From: Hymenobacter caeli
Lineage (GTDB): Bacteria > Bacteroidota > Bacteroidia > Cytophagales > Hymenobacteraceae
DNA length: 64,000 nt
Reading direction: 5' to 3'
Assembly: GCF_013294115.1 (NCBI RefSeq)
Contig: NZ_JABSNP010000014.1
Span: 1-64,000 of the forward strand
Shown piece by piece: positions 32,337 through 40,724 of this stretch (its first letter is position 1; each line of letters opens with the position of its first letter). Both the position numbers and the translations under genes were made by a program. The notes below the pieces were generated by a model. The model had not been told where the DNA came from, searched no databases, and was given only the letters and a program-made list of their open reading frames with translations.

Positions 32337-34607
32337 ATGATTACCTGGGCCACCTTTCCCTTCCTACGCTACACCCCGGCGCTGATTTTGGGCATTGTGG
32401 CCTGCCTAGTGCTGGGGGCCGGCTGGCCGCCGGCGTGGCCCGGGGCCCTGGGCCTGGCCGGGGCCGCCGGGGCCCTGCTGCTGCTGGCCGTGCGGCGCCC
32501 CGGCCCGGCGGCCACCGACGCGGCCGGGCTGCTGGCGCTGCTGGCCGTGGCCGCGCTGGGGGCCGCGCTGGCCCAACGCGCCACCGAAAGCCGCCGGGCC
32601 GACCACCTCACGCACGTGGCGGCCCAAACCGAGGCTTACGAGGCCGTGGTGGACGACTACACCGTGGCCCGGCCCGCCACCTACGCCACCACGCTGCGGG
32701 TGCGGGCCGTGCGCGTGGCCGGCCGCTGGCGCACGGCCACCGGCGGCATCCGGGTGTCGGTGCCGCGGGCCGGCGGGGTGCCCGCCCCGCGCTACGGCGA
32801 GGTGTGGCTCGTGCGCGGCCACCCCGACCCCAGCAAGGCCCCGCTCAACCCCGGCGAGTTCGACTACCGCCGCTACCTGGCCTACCACCAGGTGTACCAC
32901 CAGCAGTTCATCCACCCCGACCAGTACCGGGTGGTGGCCACGCGGCCGCCCAGCTACCTGGTAGCCATCAGCATGCGGGCCGCGGCGCAGCTCGACGGGG
33001 TTTTCAAGCACTACATTAAGCCGAAGCGCGAGTACAGCATGGCTTCGGCGCTGGTGCTGGGCATCAAGGACGACGTGGACGCCGAAACCAAGCAGGCCTA
33101 CGCCGCCACCGGCACCACCCACATCATGGCCGTGTCGGGCTTGCAGGTGGGGCTGCTGTTCGGGTTCATGACGTGGTTTTTGCGGGTGAGTTTCGGGCGC
33201 ACGCGCGGGTTCCGGTACTGGTCGGTGGGGGTGGGGCTGGCCGTCATCTGGGCCTACGCCTTTCTGACGGGCCTCTCGCCGTCGGTGCTGCGGGCGGCGG
33301 TAATGTTCTCCTTCGTCATCGTGGGCCGGGCGCTGGAGCGGCAGGACGGCATCTTCAACACGCTGGCCGTGGCCGCGTTTTGCCTGCTCGTGTACGACCC
33401 GTTTCTGGTGGCCGACGTGGGCTTCCAGCTCTCCTTTCTGGCCGTGCTCAGCATCGTGTACTTACAGCCGCGCATCGGGCGCTGGTTCGATGCCCACGCC
33501 TACTTTGCCAACCGCCAGCGGCCCTGGCAGCCGCCGGTTGTGCAGCGCGCTTGGCGCGGCGCGGGCTGGGCCGCCGACGCCGTGTGGCAGGCCACGGCCC
33601 TCAGCCTGGCCGCGCAGGTGGCCACGTTTCCGCTGGGGCTTTACTACTTCCACCAGTTCCCGCTCAGCTTTTTGCTTTCCAACCTCGTGGCCGTGCCCAT
33701 CTCCAGCGGGGCCGTGTACGTGGGCCTCGGGCTGCTGGTACTGAAAGGCCTGGTGGCCCTGCCCGCGCTGGCGCTGCCCGCCGCCGCGCCCGTCCTCGAC
33801 TACCTGCCGCAGGCCGTGGCCTGGGTATTCGAGCGCATGATTTTGCTGTTCAACGAGTACATTTTCTGGATTGGGCGGGCCTTGCCGGGGGCCCTGGTGC
33901 GCGAAATCCACGTCACGGCCGGGCAAACGGTGCTGGTGTTTGGCTTGTTGGGCGCGTGGCTGGCCTGGCAGCACACCCGCCGTCTGGGCTGGCTGGGCGC
34001 GGGGGCCGGCCTGGCGGTGGCCCTGGCCGGCAGCCGCGTGGCCGAGGCCCGCGCCGGGGCCCCGCTCGAGGAGTTCGTGGTGTACAGCATCCCGCGCCGC
34101 TCGGTGGTGGGCTTCTGGCAGGGGGCCACGGCCGAGTTCGTGGCCGCCGATTCGCTGCCGCTCTCCGAAACCGAGCGCACCTACCGCCTGCTGCCCGGCC
34201 TCATCCAGCGCGGGGCGCGGGCCCCGGCCTGCCGCGTGGGCTGGCGCGGGGCCGCCGTGCCCGTGCGCCGCCTCGCCGATGCCGACAGCGCGAACCCCAA
34301 GTTTTACCTGAAAACCAGCCCCGTGGTGCTGGCCCGCTGGCACGGCCTGCGCCTGGGCTTCGTGAGCGGCCGGCTGGCCCCCGCCGCCCGCCCCACGCCC
34401 CTCGACGTGCTGGTGCTGCGCCGCAACGCCCGCGTGGCCCCCGAAGCCCTCGCCGCCGCGTTCGGCCCGCAGGTGCAGGTCGTGTTCGACTCGTCGTGCA
34501 AAAGCTGGTACGTGGCCCGCCACGATTCGGCGCTGCGGGCCCTGGGCCTGCGCCCCTGGGACGTGACGGCCCAGGGCGCGTTCCGGCGGCGCCCGCCGGG
34601 CCGCTGA
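32337..34607 (+). CDS. comEC: ComEC/Rec2-type DNA-uptake channel
   Basis: A 756-aa polytopic membrane protein. The N-terminal part (1-230) has three TM helices and an OB-fold-like DUF4131 segment; the competence domain (about 235-530) contains the typical HIMAVSGLQVGLLFG motif and helices with GLSPSVLRAAVMF. It would conduct single-stranded DNA across the inner membrane during natural transformation. The C-terminal third does not show the HxHxDH metallo-beta-lactamase motif of ComEC from Bacillus, a common feature of short Bacteroidota forms. The ATG at 32337 begins MITWATFPFLRYTPAL. Confidence 0.88.
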   Translation: MITWATFPFLRYTPALILGIVACLVLGAGWPPAWPGALGLAGAAGALLLLAVRRPGPAATDAAGLLALLAVAALGAALAQRATESRRADHLTHVAAQTEAYEAVVDDYTVARPATYATTLRVRAVRVAGRWRTATGGIRVSVPRAGGVPAPRYGEVWLVRGHPDPSKAPLNPGEFDYRRYLAYHQVYHQQFIHPDQYRVVATRPPSYLVAISMRAAAQLDGVFKHYIKPKREYSMASALVLGIKDDVDAETKQAYAATGTTHIMAVSGLQVGLLFGFMTWFLRVSFGRTRGFRYWSVGVGLAVIWAYAFLTGLSPSVLRAAVMFSFVIVGRALERQDGIFNTLAVAAFCLLVYDPFLVADVGFQLSFLAVLSIVYLQPRIGRWFDAHAYFANRQRPWQPPVVQRAWRGAGWAADAVWQATALSLAAQVATFPLGLYYFHQFPLSFLLSNLVAVPISSGAVYVGLGLLVLKGLVALPALALPAAAPVLDYLPQAVAWVFERMILLFNEYIFWIGRALPGALVREIHVTAGQTVLVFGLLGAWLAWQHTRRLGWLGAGAGLAVALAGSRVAEARAGAPLEEFVVYSIPRRSVVGFWQGATAEFVAADSLPLSETERTYRLLPGLIQRGARAPACRVGWRGAAVPVRRLADADSANPKFYLKTSPVVLARWHGLRLGFVSGRLAPAARPTPLDVLVLRRNARVAPEALAAAFGPQVQVVFDSSCKSWYVARHDSALRALGLRPWDVTAQGAFRRRPPGR

Positions 34608-34795
34608 GCCGCGGGCCCGCCGCAGTTTGGGCCCGCAACCGGGCCGGTTGGGCCGGGTAAATGCGGACATCGGCGAAAGTTGCCGACCAACCGCCAAGTT
34701 TTTGCGTTAATTACCGACCGGGATGCCACCCCGCGGCCCCCGAACTGGTCTTTACTGTGCCCCGCCGGCCTGCCCCCACGCCATTCCGCCCGCTC

Positions 34796-35602
34796 ATGGA
34801 AAACCTGCTTACGCCCGAACTCGAAGCCCTGCGCTACCTCACCTACCACTGCCAGGAGCGCATCGGCTACATCACCCTCAACCGCCCCGACAAGCGCAAC
34901 GCGCTGAACGCCGACGTGGTAACGGAGCTAAAGCGAACTTTTGACCACGCCGAGGCCGACGATAACTGCAAAGTGGTGGTGCTGCGGGCGGCGGGCGACG
35001 TGTTCTGCGCCGGGGCCGACCTGGCCTACATCCAGGAGCTGCAAGGCTTCGGCTACACCGACAACCTGGAGGACAGCACGCACCTCATGCAGCTGTTCCA
35101 CCAGATTTACACGCTCAAAAAAGTCGTCATCGGGCAGGTGCAGGGCCACGCCATCGCCGGCGGCTGCGGCCTGGCCGCCATCTGCGACATCACCTTTGCC
35201 GTGCCCGAAGCCAAGTTCGGCTACACCGAAGTCAAAATCGGTTTCCTGCCGGCCATTGTGAGCGTGTTTTTGCTGCGCAAAATCGGCGAGGCCCGCACCA
35301 AGCAGCTGCTGCTCAGCGGCGACGTGGTATCGGCCCAAACGGCCCTCGACCTGGGCCTCGTCACGTTTCTGGCCCCGGCCGAGGCCCTGGCCGACACCGT
35401 GCGGGCCTACGCCCAGCGCATGTGCCGCGAAAACTCGGGCCAGAGCATGGAGGTAACCAAGGAAATGCTGGCCGCCCTGCCCGAAATGGCCCTCGAAGAG
35501 GCCCTGCGCTTTGCCGCCCAGCGCAACGCCGAGCTGCGCGGCTCCGACGACTGCCGCCGCGGCATCGGGGCTTTTCTCAGCAAGGAAAAAATCAGCTGGT
35601 AG
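34796..35602 (+). CDS. Enoyl-CoA hydratase/isomerase family protein
   Basis: A 268-aa crotonase-fold protein. ITLNRPDKRNALN, FCAGADLAYIQEL (oxyanion-hole region) and QGHAIAGGCGLAAICDITFA are the family blocks; Glu-bearing FGYTEVKIGFLPAIVS lies where the catalytic glutamates occur in hydratases. It probably acts on acyl-CoA in branched-chain or fatty-acid breakdown, the methylglutaconyl-CoA hydratase group being one option. The start at 34796 is used since upstream codons are Pro-rich. It is followed 48 bp later by crtZ on the same strand. Confidence 0.87.
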   Translation: MENLLTPELEALRYLTYHCQERIGYITLNRPDKRNALNADVVTELKRTFDHAEADDNCKVVVLRAAGDVFCAGADLAYIQELQGFGYTDNLEDSTHLMQLFHQIYTLKKVVIGQVQGHAIAGGCGLAAICDITFAVPEAKFGYTEVKIGFLPAIVSVFLLRKIGEARTKQLLLSGDVVSAQTALDLGLVTFLAPAEALADTVRAYAQRMCRENSGQSMEVTKEMLAALPEMALEEALRFAAQRNAELRGSDDCRRGIGAFLSKEKISW

Positions 35603-35650
35603 GCCCTGGCCCGCCTAAAACCAACCGCGGCGTTTGCCGGTTAGCTTTCC

Positions 35651-36157
35651 ATGTCTTTTTTGCCTGCCGCCGCCGTCACCCTCGCCACGTTCGCCTTCAT
35701 GGAGCTGTGGGCGTGGTTCATGCACAAGTTTGTGCAGCACGGGCCGCTGTGGGTGCTGCACCGCTCGCACCACGTGCGGCACCCGCACCCGGTGGAGCGC
35801 AACGACTTGTTTTTCGTGATTTACGGGTCCTTGTCCGCGGCGCTTTTCATCACCGGGGCCAACGGCGGCCGCTGGTGGTTTTGGGTGGGGGTGGGCATCG
35901 CCGCCTACGGCACGGTATATTTTTTCGTGCACGACGTGCTGATTCACGGCCGGCTGCGGTTCTGGAAAAAATCACAAAACCCCTATTTACGGGCCCTCAA
36001 CATGGCCCACAAGATGCACCACAAAACCACCGGCCGCGACGGCTCCGTGGAGTTTGGCCTGCTGTGGGTATCGCCCAAGTACCTGCGCCTGGCCCGCGAG
36101 CAAACCCGGCTGCGCCGCCCGACTGCCAGCACCTCCGCCCAGCTGCCCCGGGCCTAA
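35651..36157 (+). CDS. crtZ: Beta-carotene hydroxylase CrtZ
   Basis: A 168-aa integral membrane di-iron hydroxylase. The histidine clusters are all present: HKFVQH (25-30), HRSHH (37-41), HDVLIH (98-103) and HKMHH further on, with four hydrophobic segments. It adds hydroxyl groups at C3 of beta-ionone rings, making zeaxanthin, or astaxanthin when combined with the ketolase encoded at 45007. Length matches bacterial CrtZ. It lies upstream of an ECF sigma factor and the crtI-crtB pair. Confidence 0.9.
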   Translation: MSFLPAAAVTLATFAFMELWAWFMHKFVQHGPLWVLHRSHHVRHPHPVERNDLFFVIYGSLSAALFITGANGGRWWFWVGVGIAAYGTVYFFVHDVLIHGRLRFWKKSQNPYLRALNMAHKMHHKTTGRDGSVEFGLLWVSPKYLRLAREQTRLRRPTASTSAQLPRA

Positions 36158-36417
36158 GCTGCCAGCGTTAGCGCGGCGCACCACCATTGATGTACAGACA
36201 TTTAATAACTTTTGCCGGACTGCTATAAGCACTGCTTATGGTTAAATTGCAAAAAGTTAACATATAGTGGGTCCTGAACCAAGCCGTTGCCCGCTTGTGA
36301 GCCGTACCTTGCAGCACCATTCAGAACAACTGGAAAGCGAAGCCGCCGGCCGTCGTTTTTCGCAAGAATTCTGGGTTGGGTCATTGGTTGTTTATTCTGT
36401 CACGAAAACAAGACTTT

Positions 36418-36969
36418 ATGACTTCGCTTGAATTCACTTCGCAAGTGCAGAAAATATCCCTTACCCTGCGGCCCGCGGCCCTCAACCTGACCCGCGACGC
36501 CGACGACGCCAAGGACCTTGTGCAGGAAACCCTGCTCAAAGCCCTCTTGAACAAAGATAAATTCAAGGCGGGTACTAATTTGAAGGCGTGGTTGTACACC
36601 ATCATGCGCAACACCTTCATCAACAACTACAACAAGATTACCAAGCGCAGCTCCAATATTGATTCGACGGAGTATTTCCAGTATTTCAACACCGACCAGA
36701 ACTACATCACCCACAACGGGGCCACGTCTGACTTTGTGGTGCGCGACATCAACGAGGCCATCGCCGGCCTGGGCACCGATTACCGCACGCCGTTTATGAT
36801 GTACTACATCGGCTACAAGTACCTGGAAATTGCGGAGAAGCTGCAAATTCCCATTGGCACCGTCAAAAACCGCATCCACATCGCCCGCAAAGAGCTCAAA
36901 GCTGCCTTGCAGGTGTACGCCCCGGTGGGGGCCAGCGCTGCCGATGTGAGCGACGCCATGGAAGATTAG
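36418..36969 (+). CDS. ECF RNA polymerase sigma factor
   Basis: A 183-aa sigma-70 family member of ECF size. Region 2 is seen as DADDAKDLVQETLLKALLN and LKAWLYTIMRNTFINNYNK; region 4 as GYKYLEIAEKLQIPIGTVKNRIHIARKEL, a helix-turn-helix for the -35 element. No anti-sigma gene is adjacent. Its position between crtZ and crtI, with crtI 126 bp downstream, suggests control of carotenoid genes by light or oxidative stress, as known for CarQ in Myxococcus; here that is inference. The 260-bp gap before it is AT-rich and could hold an autoregulated promoter. Confidence 0.88.
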   Translation: MTSLEFTSQVQKISLTLRPAALNLTRDADDAKDLVQETLLKALLNKDKFKAGTNLKAWLYTIMRNTFINNYNKITKRSSNIDSTEYFQYFNTDQNYITHNGATSDFVVRDINEAIAGLGTDYRTPFMMYYIGYKYLEIAEKLQIPIGTVKNRIHIARKELKAALQVYAPVGASAADVSDAMED

Positions 36970-37095
36970 GTACCAAACAAGCTGGCTTTAAAACTATCCG
37001 CCGGCCCGGGCGTTGCACAAGCAGCGCCGGGGCCGGCGGTTTCTGTTAAAATTCTTTGCGTTCTTCCCACCACGTTTGTCTTCGCACCTCATTCT

Positions 37096-38649
37096 GTGTC
37101 CGCTGCCACCACTGCCGCATCCGCTGTCACTATCGCCGTTAACGCTGCCATTGGTGCGGCCCCCGTACCGCCCGCAGGCTCACCGAAACAGGCCGTCGTC
37201 ATCGGGGCCGGCTTTGCCGGCCTGGCCGCGGCCAGCACGCTGGCCCAGGCCGGCTGGCGCGTCACGCTGCTCGAAAAAAATGAGGGCCCCGGGGGGCGCG
37301 CCCGCGTGTTCCGGGCCCAGGGCTTCACCTTCGACATGGGCCCGAGCTGGTACTGGATGCCCGACGTGTTCGAGAAATACTTCGCCCGCTTCGGCAAAAA
37401 AGTGTCCGACTACTACGAGCTGGTCCGCCTCGACCCTTCGTACCAGGTCATTTTTAAGGGCCCCGAAGCCGTGGACATCCCGGCGAAGATGAGCGAGCTG
37501 CGGGCCCTGTTCGAGCGCTACGAGCCCGGCAGCGCGGCCCGGCTCGACGAATTCCTGAAGCAGGCGGCCTACAAGTACGAGGTGGGCATCAACCGGCTCG
37601 TGTACGCGCCCAGCCGCTCGGTGCTGGAGTTTGCCGACCCGCGGCTGCTGGTGGACATGCTGCGCATGGACGTGCTGCAAAGCATGCACAAGCACGTGCG
37701 CCGCTTCTTCAAAGACCCGCGCCTGCTGGAGCTGGTCGAGTTCCCGATTCTGTTCCTGGGGGCCGTGTCGGAGAATACGCCGGCCCTGTACTCGCTGATG
37801 AACTACGCCGACCTGGCCCTGGGCACCTGGTACCCGCTGGGCGGCATGCACAAAATTGTGGAAGGCATGGTGCGCCTGGCCCAGGAGCTGGGCGTGGAAA
37901 TTCTTTACAACCAAGAGGTAATGGAAATCGTGGTGGAGCAGGGCCGCAGCACCGGGGTGCGCACTGCCCAGGGCTTCTTCGCCGCCGATGCCGTGGTGGC
38001 GGGGGCCGACTACCACCACATCGAGCAGGAAGTGCTGGCCCCGCCGTACCGGCACTACGACGAAAAATATTGGGACAGCCGCACGATGGCCCCCTCGTCG
38101 CTGCTGTTTTACTTAGGTGTGAACCGGAAGCTCGACAAGCTGCGCCACCACAACCTGTTTTTTGACGAGGACCTGACCCAGCACGCCCGCGAGATTTACG
38201 CCGCGCCGCAGTGGCCCAGCCGGCCGCTGTTCTACGCTTCGGTGCCCAGCAAAACCGACCCCACGGTGGCCCCCGAGGGCCAGGAAAACCTGTTCCTGCT
38301 CATTCCCGTGGCCCCCGGCCTGGCCGACACCGAGGCCACCCGCGAGCGGTACTACGACCAGCTGATGGACCGCCTGGAGCGCCACTGCGGCCACCCCATC
38401 CGCGACGCGGTGGTGTACAAGCGCGGCTACGCCCACCGCGATTTCCAGGCCGACTACCACAGCTACAAGGGCAACGCCTACGGCCTGGCCAACACGTTGC
38501 GGCAAACCGCCATCCTCAAGCCCACGTTGAAAAGCAAAAAGGTCAATAACCTGTATTTCACGGGCCAGCTCACCGTGCCGGGGCCCGGCGTGCCGCCTTC
38601 GCTTATTTCGGGCCAAGTGGTGGCGGGGGAGGTACTTAAAGAGAATTAA
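37096..38649 (+). CDS. crtI: Phytoene desaturase CrtI
   Basis: A 517-aa FAD-dependent desaturase read from a GTG start, with an Ala-rich N-terminal extension of about 30 residues. FAD-binding VVIGAGFAGLAAASTLAQAG is followed by LLEKNEGPGGRA; FDMGPSWYWMPDVFE is the CrtI signature; the C-terminal YFTGQLTVPGPGVPPSLISG closes the FAD site. It converts phytoene to lycopene by four desaturations. It forms a pair with crtB, separated by a 116-bp gap that contains an AT-rich inverted repeat. Confidence 0.95.
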   Translation: MSAATTAASAVTIAVNAAIGAAPVPPAGSPKQAVVIGAGFAGLAAASTLAQAGWRVTLLEKNEGPGGRARVFRAQGFTFDMGPSWYWMPDVFEKYFARFGKKVSDYYELVRLDPSYQVIFKGPEAVDIPAKMSELRALFERYEPGSAARLDEFLKQAAYKYEVGINRLVYAPSRSVLEFADPRLLVDMLRMDVLQSMHKHVRRFFKDPRLLELVEFPILFLGAVSENTPALYSLMNYADLALGTWYPLGGMHKIVEGMVRLAQELGVEILYNQEVMEIVVEQGRSTGVRTAQGFFAADAVVAGADYHHIEQEVLAPPYRHYDEKYWDSRTMAPSSLLFYLGVNRKLDKLRHHNLFFDEDLTQHAREIYAAPQWPSRPLFYASVPSKTDPTVAPEGQENLFLLIPVAPGLADTEATRERYYDQLMDRLERHCGHPIRDAVVYKRGYAHRDFQADYHSYKGNAYGLANTLRQTAILKPTLKSKKVNNLYFTGQLTVPGPGVPPSLISGQVVAGEVLKEN

Positions 38650-38658
38650 ATAATTATG

Positions 38659-38752
38659 AATTATGAAGTATGAATTATGAATTAAAAGTGGGAGGGCTAC
38701 GGTGTGATTCTGGCGTACTCAATTTTTAATTCATAATTCATAATTCATAATT
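38659..38752. repeat. AT-rich inverted repeat between crtI and crtB
   Basis: Arms at 38659-38687 and 38724-38752 match over 29 bases with one mismatch. They are made of tandem ATTATGA/TCATAAT words. The 36-base loop is GC-richer. The type recurs as short ATGAATTATG-like words in Bacteroidota intergenic DNA. Confidence 0.75.
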
Positions 38753-38765
38753 TTTAATTCAGCCA

Positions 38766-39608
38766 ATGGACCACGTTAAACTTTTTACTGATACCAGCCT
38801 GGCGTGCAGCAAGCTCATTACCAAGCGCTACAGCACGTCGTTTTCGCTCGGCATCCGCACGCTCGACGAGCGGCTGCACGCGCCGGTGTACGCCGTGTAC
38901 GGCTTCGTGCGCTGGGCCGACGAAATTGTGGACACCTTCCACGGCCATGACCGGGCGGCACTGCTGGCCGACTTTCAGCGCCAGACGGCCGAGGCCCTGG
39001 CCACCGGCCTCAGCCTGAACCCGGTGCTGCACGCCTTCCAGGCCGTGGTGCACGAGTACGGCATCGACCAGGAGTTCATCGACGCCTTTTTGTACAGCAT
39101 GGCCCTGGACCTGGAGGACCAAAATTACCACCCGGGCCTGTACAACGAGTACATCTACGGCTCGGCCGAAGTGGTGGGGCTCATGTGCCTGCGCATTTTC
39201 TGCCACGGGCAGCCGGCCCTGTTCGAGCAGCTGCGGAGCCCCGCGCGGCGGCTGGGCGCGGCGTTTCAGAAAGTGAATTTTCTGCGCGACATCCGCTCCG
39301 ACTACGAGGACCGGGGCCGGGTGTACTTCCCCGGCGTGGCCTACCACCGCTTCGACGACGCGGCCAAGCGCGAAATCGAAGCCGACATCCGGGCCGATTT
39401 CGAGGCCGGCTACGCGGGCATTCAGCAGCTGCCGCGCCCGGCCCGGCTGGGGGTGTACCTGGCCTACGTGTACTACCTGAAGCTCTTTTATAAGATCAGG
39501 AAAGCGCCGGCTGCGCACATTTTGCACGAGCGGGTGCGGGTGCCCACCAACACCAAGCTGCTGCTGCTGCTGGGCTCTTACTTCCGGTTTCGGCTGGCGC
39601 GGATTTGA
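38766..39608 (+). CDS. crtB: Phytoene synthase CrtB
   Basis: A 280-aa squalene/phytoene synthase. The first Asp-rich motif is DEIVD (57-61) after VYGFVRWA; the second is NFLRDIRSDYEDRGRVYFP, carrying D-x-x-x-D for magnesium-diphosphate binding. ITKRYSTSFSLG near the N-terminus is the substrate-binding start. It joins two geranylgeranyl diphosphate molecules into phytoene, the first committed carotenoid step. The next gene begins just after its stop, so they may be co-transcribed. Confidence 0.94.
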   Translation: MDHVKLFTDTSLACSKLITKRYSTSFSLGIRTLDERLHAPVYAVYGFVRWADEIVDTFHGHDRAALLADFQRQTAEALATGLSLNPVLHAFQAVVHEYGIDQEFIDAFLYSMALDLEDQNYHPGLYNEYIYGSAEVVGLMCLRIFCHGQPALFEQLRSPARRLGAAFQKVNFLRDIRSDYEDRGRVYFPGVAYHRFDDAAKREIEADIRADFEAGYAGIQQLPRPARLGVYLAYVYYLKLFYKIRKAPAAHILHERVRVPTNTKLLLLLGSYFRFRLARI

Positions 39609-39643
39609 AGCCGGGCAGCTGGGTGGCGGTAGCTTTGCGGCCC

Positions 39644-40198
39644 GTGCGCCTTCCACTGGCCCTTTTACTGCTCACCCTGGCCCCGGCAGCGGCCGCGCCG
39701 CGCCCAGGGCCCCTCACTTTCCTTGCCATGCCCTCTCCCTACGACCCTGCGCAGCTGCGCCGCCACTACGAGCTGGCCGCCGCCGACAAAGCCGCCGGCG
39801 AAGCCTTTTACCAGCTCCTGGCCGACTACCACGACCAGGACGCCCTGGTGCTGGGCTACAAAGCCGCCGCGCAGGCCATCCGCGCCCGCGACGCGTCCAT
39901 GTTCAACAAGCTCGCCTACGTGCAGGACGCGGCCCGCACCTTCGCCCAGGCCGTGGCCCTGGCCCCCGACAACGCCGAAATCCGCTTCCTGCGCTTCTCG
40001 GTCGAGAGCAACCTGCCCGCCTTCCTGGGCCTGAGCCAGCACGTGGACGAAGACAAGGCCTTTCTGCTCAGCTCGGCGCTGGCCCACCCCCGATCGGGCC
40101 TCGATGCGGAGGCGTTTCGCACGGTGCGCAGCTTCCTGGTGGCCCGCGGCCACGTGAGCGGGGCCGACGCGGCCCGCCTGGGCGAAGTGGCGGAGTGA
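39644..40198 (+). CDS. Secreted helical-repeat protein next to crtB
   Basis: A 184-aa protein if read from GTG 39644, giving the signal peptide MRLPLALLLLTLAPAAAA; the first ATG at 39728 would remove it. The mature part has paired helices resembling TPR-like repeats (ADYHDQDALVLGYKAAAQAI, then FAQAVALAPDNAEIRFLRF and FLGLSQHVDEDKAFLLS). Similar small secreted proteins occur beside crtB in Flavobacteria, but their role is unknown. A strong terminator lies 32 bp after its stop. Confidence 0.6.
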   Translation: MRLPLALLLLTLAPAAAAPRPGPLTFLAMPSPYDPAQLRRHYELAAADKAAGEAFYQLLADYHDQDALVLGYKAAAQAIRARDASMFNKLAYVQDAARTFAQAVALAPDNAEIRFLRFSVESNLPAFLGLSQHVDEDKAFLLSSALAHPRSGLDAEAFRTVRSFLVARGHVSGADAARLGEVAE

Positions 40199-40229
40199 AC
40201 TAACAAAAAGGTAACCGGCGCTTTGCAAC

Positions 40230-40285
40230 CCGCGGGGGCCCGGCGAACCTCTTCCCAACCGGAAGGGGCCGCCGGGCCCCCGCGG
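40230..40285 (+). terminator. GC-rich terminator hairpin after the crtB operon
   Basis: A perfect 16-bp stem (40230-40245 with 40270-40285, arm CCGCGGGGGCCCGGCG). There is no long T-run directly after it, only CCGTTTGG, so termination is likely but not certain. Confidence 0.55.
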
Positions 40286-40724
40286 CCGTTTGGTGCGGTG
40301 GGCCGACCGCGACGTGGGCGCTGGCCCCGGCGAAGTGCAACCCCGGGGGCCTGCCAGGGCCAAGCCAGGGCCTACTAAACCCCCAAAATCCTACTACGCT
40401 CCCATTTTGAATAATTTTTCCCAATTTGAGCCATTTTCAATACAAAATATTAATTATCAAGGCGATAATTTGTAAGATAGAAGAATTGCAAAAGACGAAT
40501 TTATGCTCTGATCGGGCTTTTAGGCAGGTATTACCAAACTGTGCAACCCTATGAATCGAAATGTAGTATTGGGGGTTCGCTTGGATTAGTATAACTTCGC
40601 GTATGAAAATATGCTCTGGAAATGAATAGGAGTTGTATTTGGCCAAACCCCGTCCTTGTAAAATTCAATTTAATCTCTCATAATTAACTTTCCTATCCAC
40701 TAAGCTCACGCGCCTACCCTTAAA
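40286..40724. other. AT-rich upstream region of the T9SS gene
   Basis: No gene is supported. From about 40420 the DNA becomes AT-rich. TAACTTTC at 40684-40691 approximates a -7 element close to the start codon at 40725, but no TTG is at the right distance. The length suggests a regulated promoter or a long leader. Confidence 0.35.
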
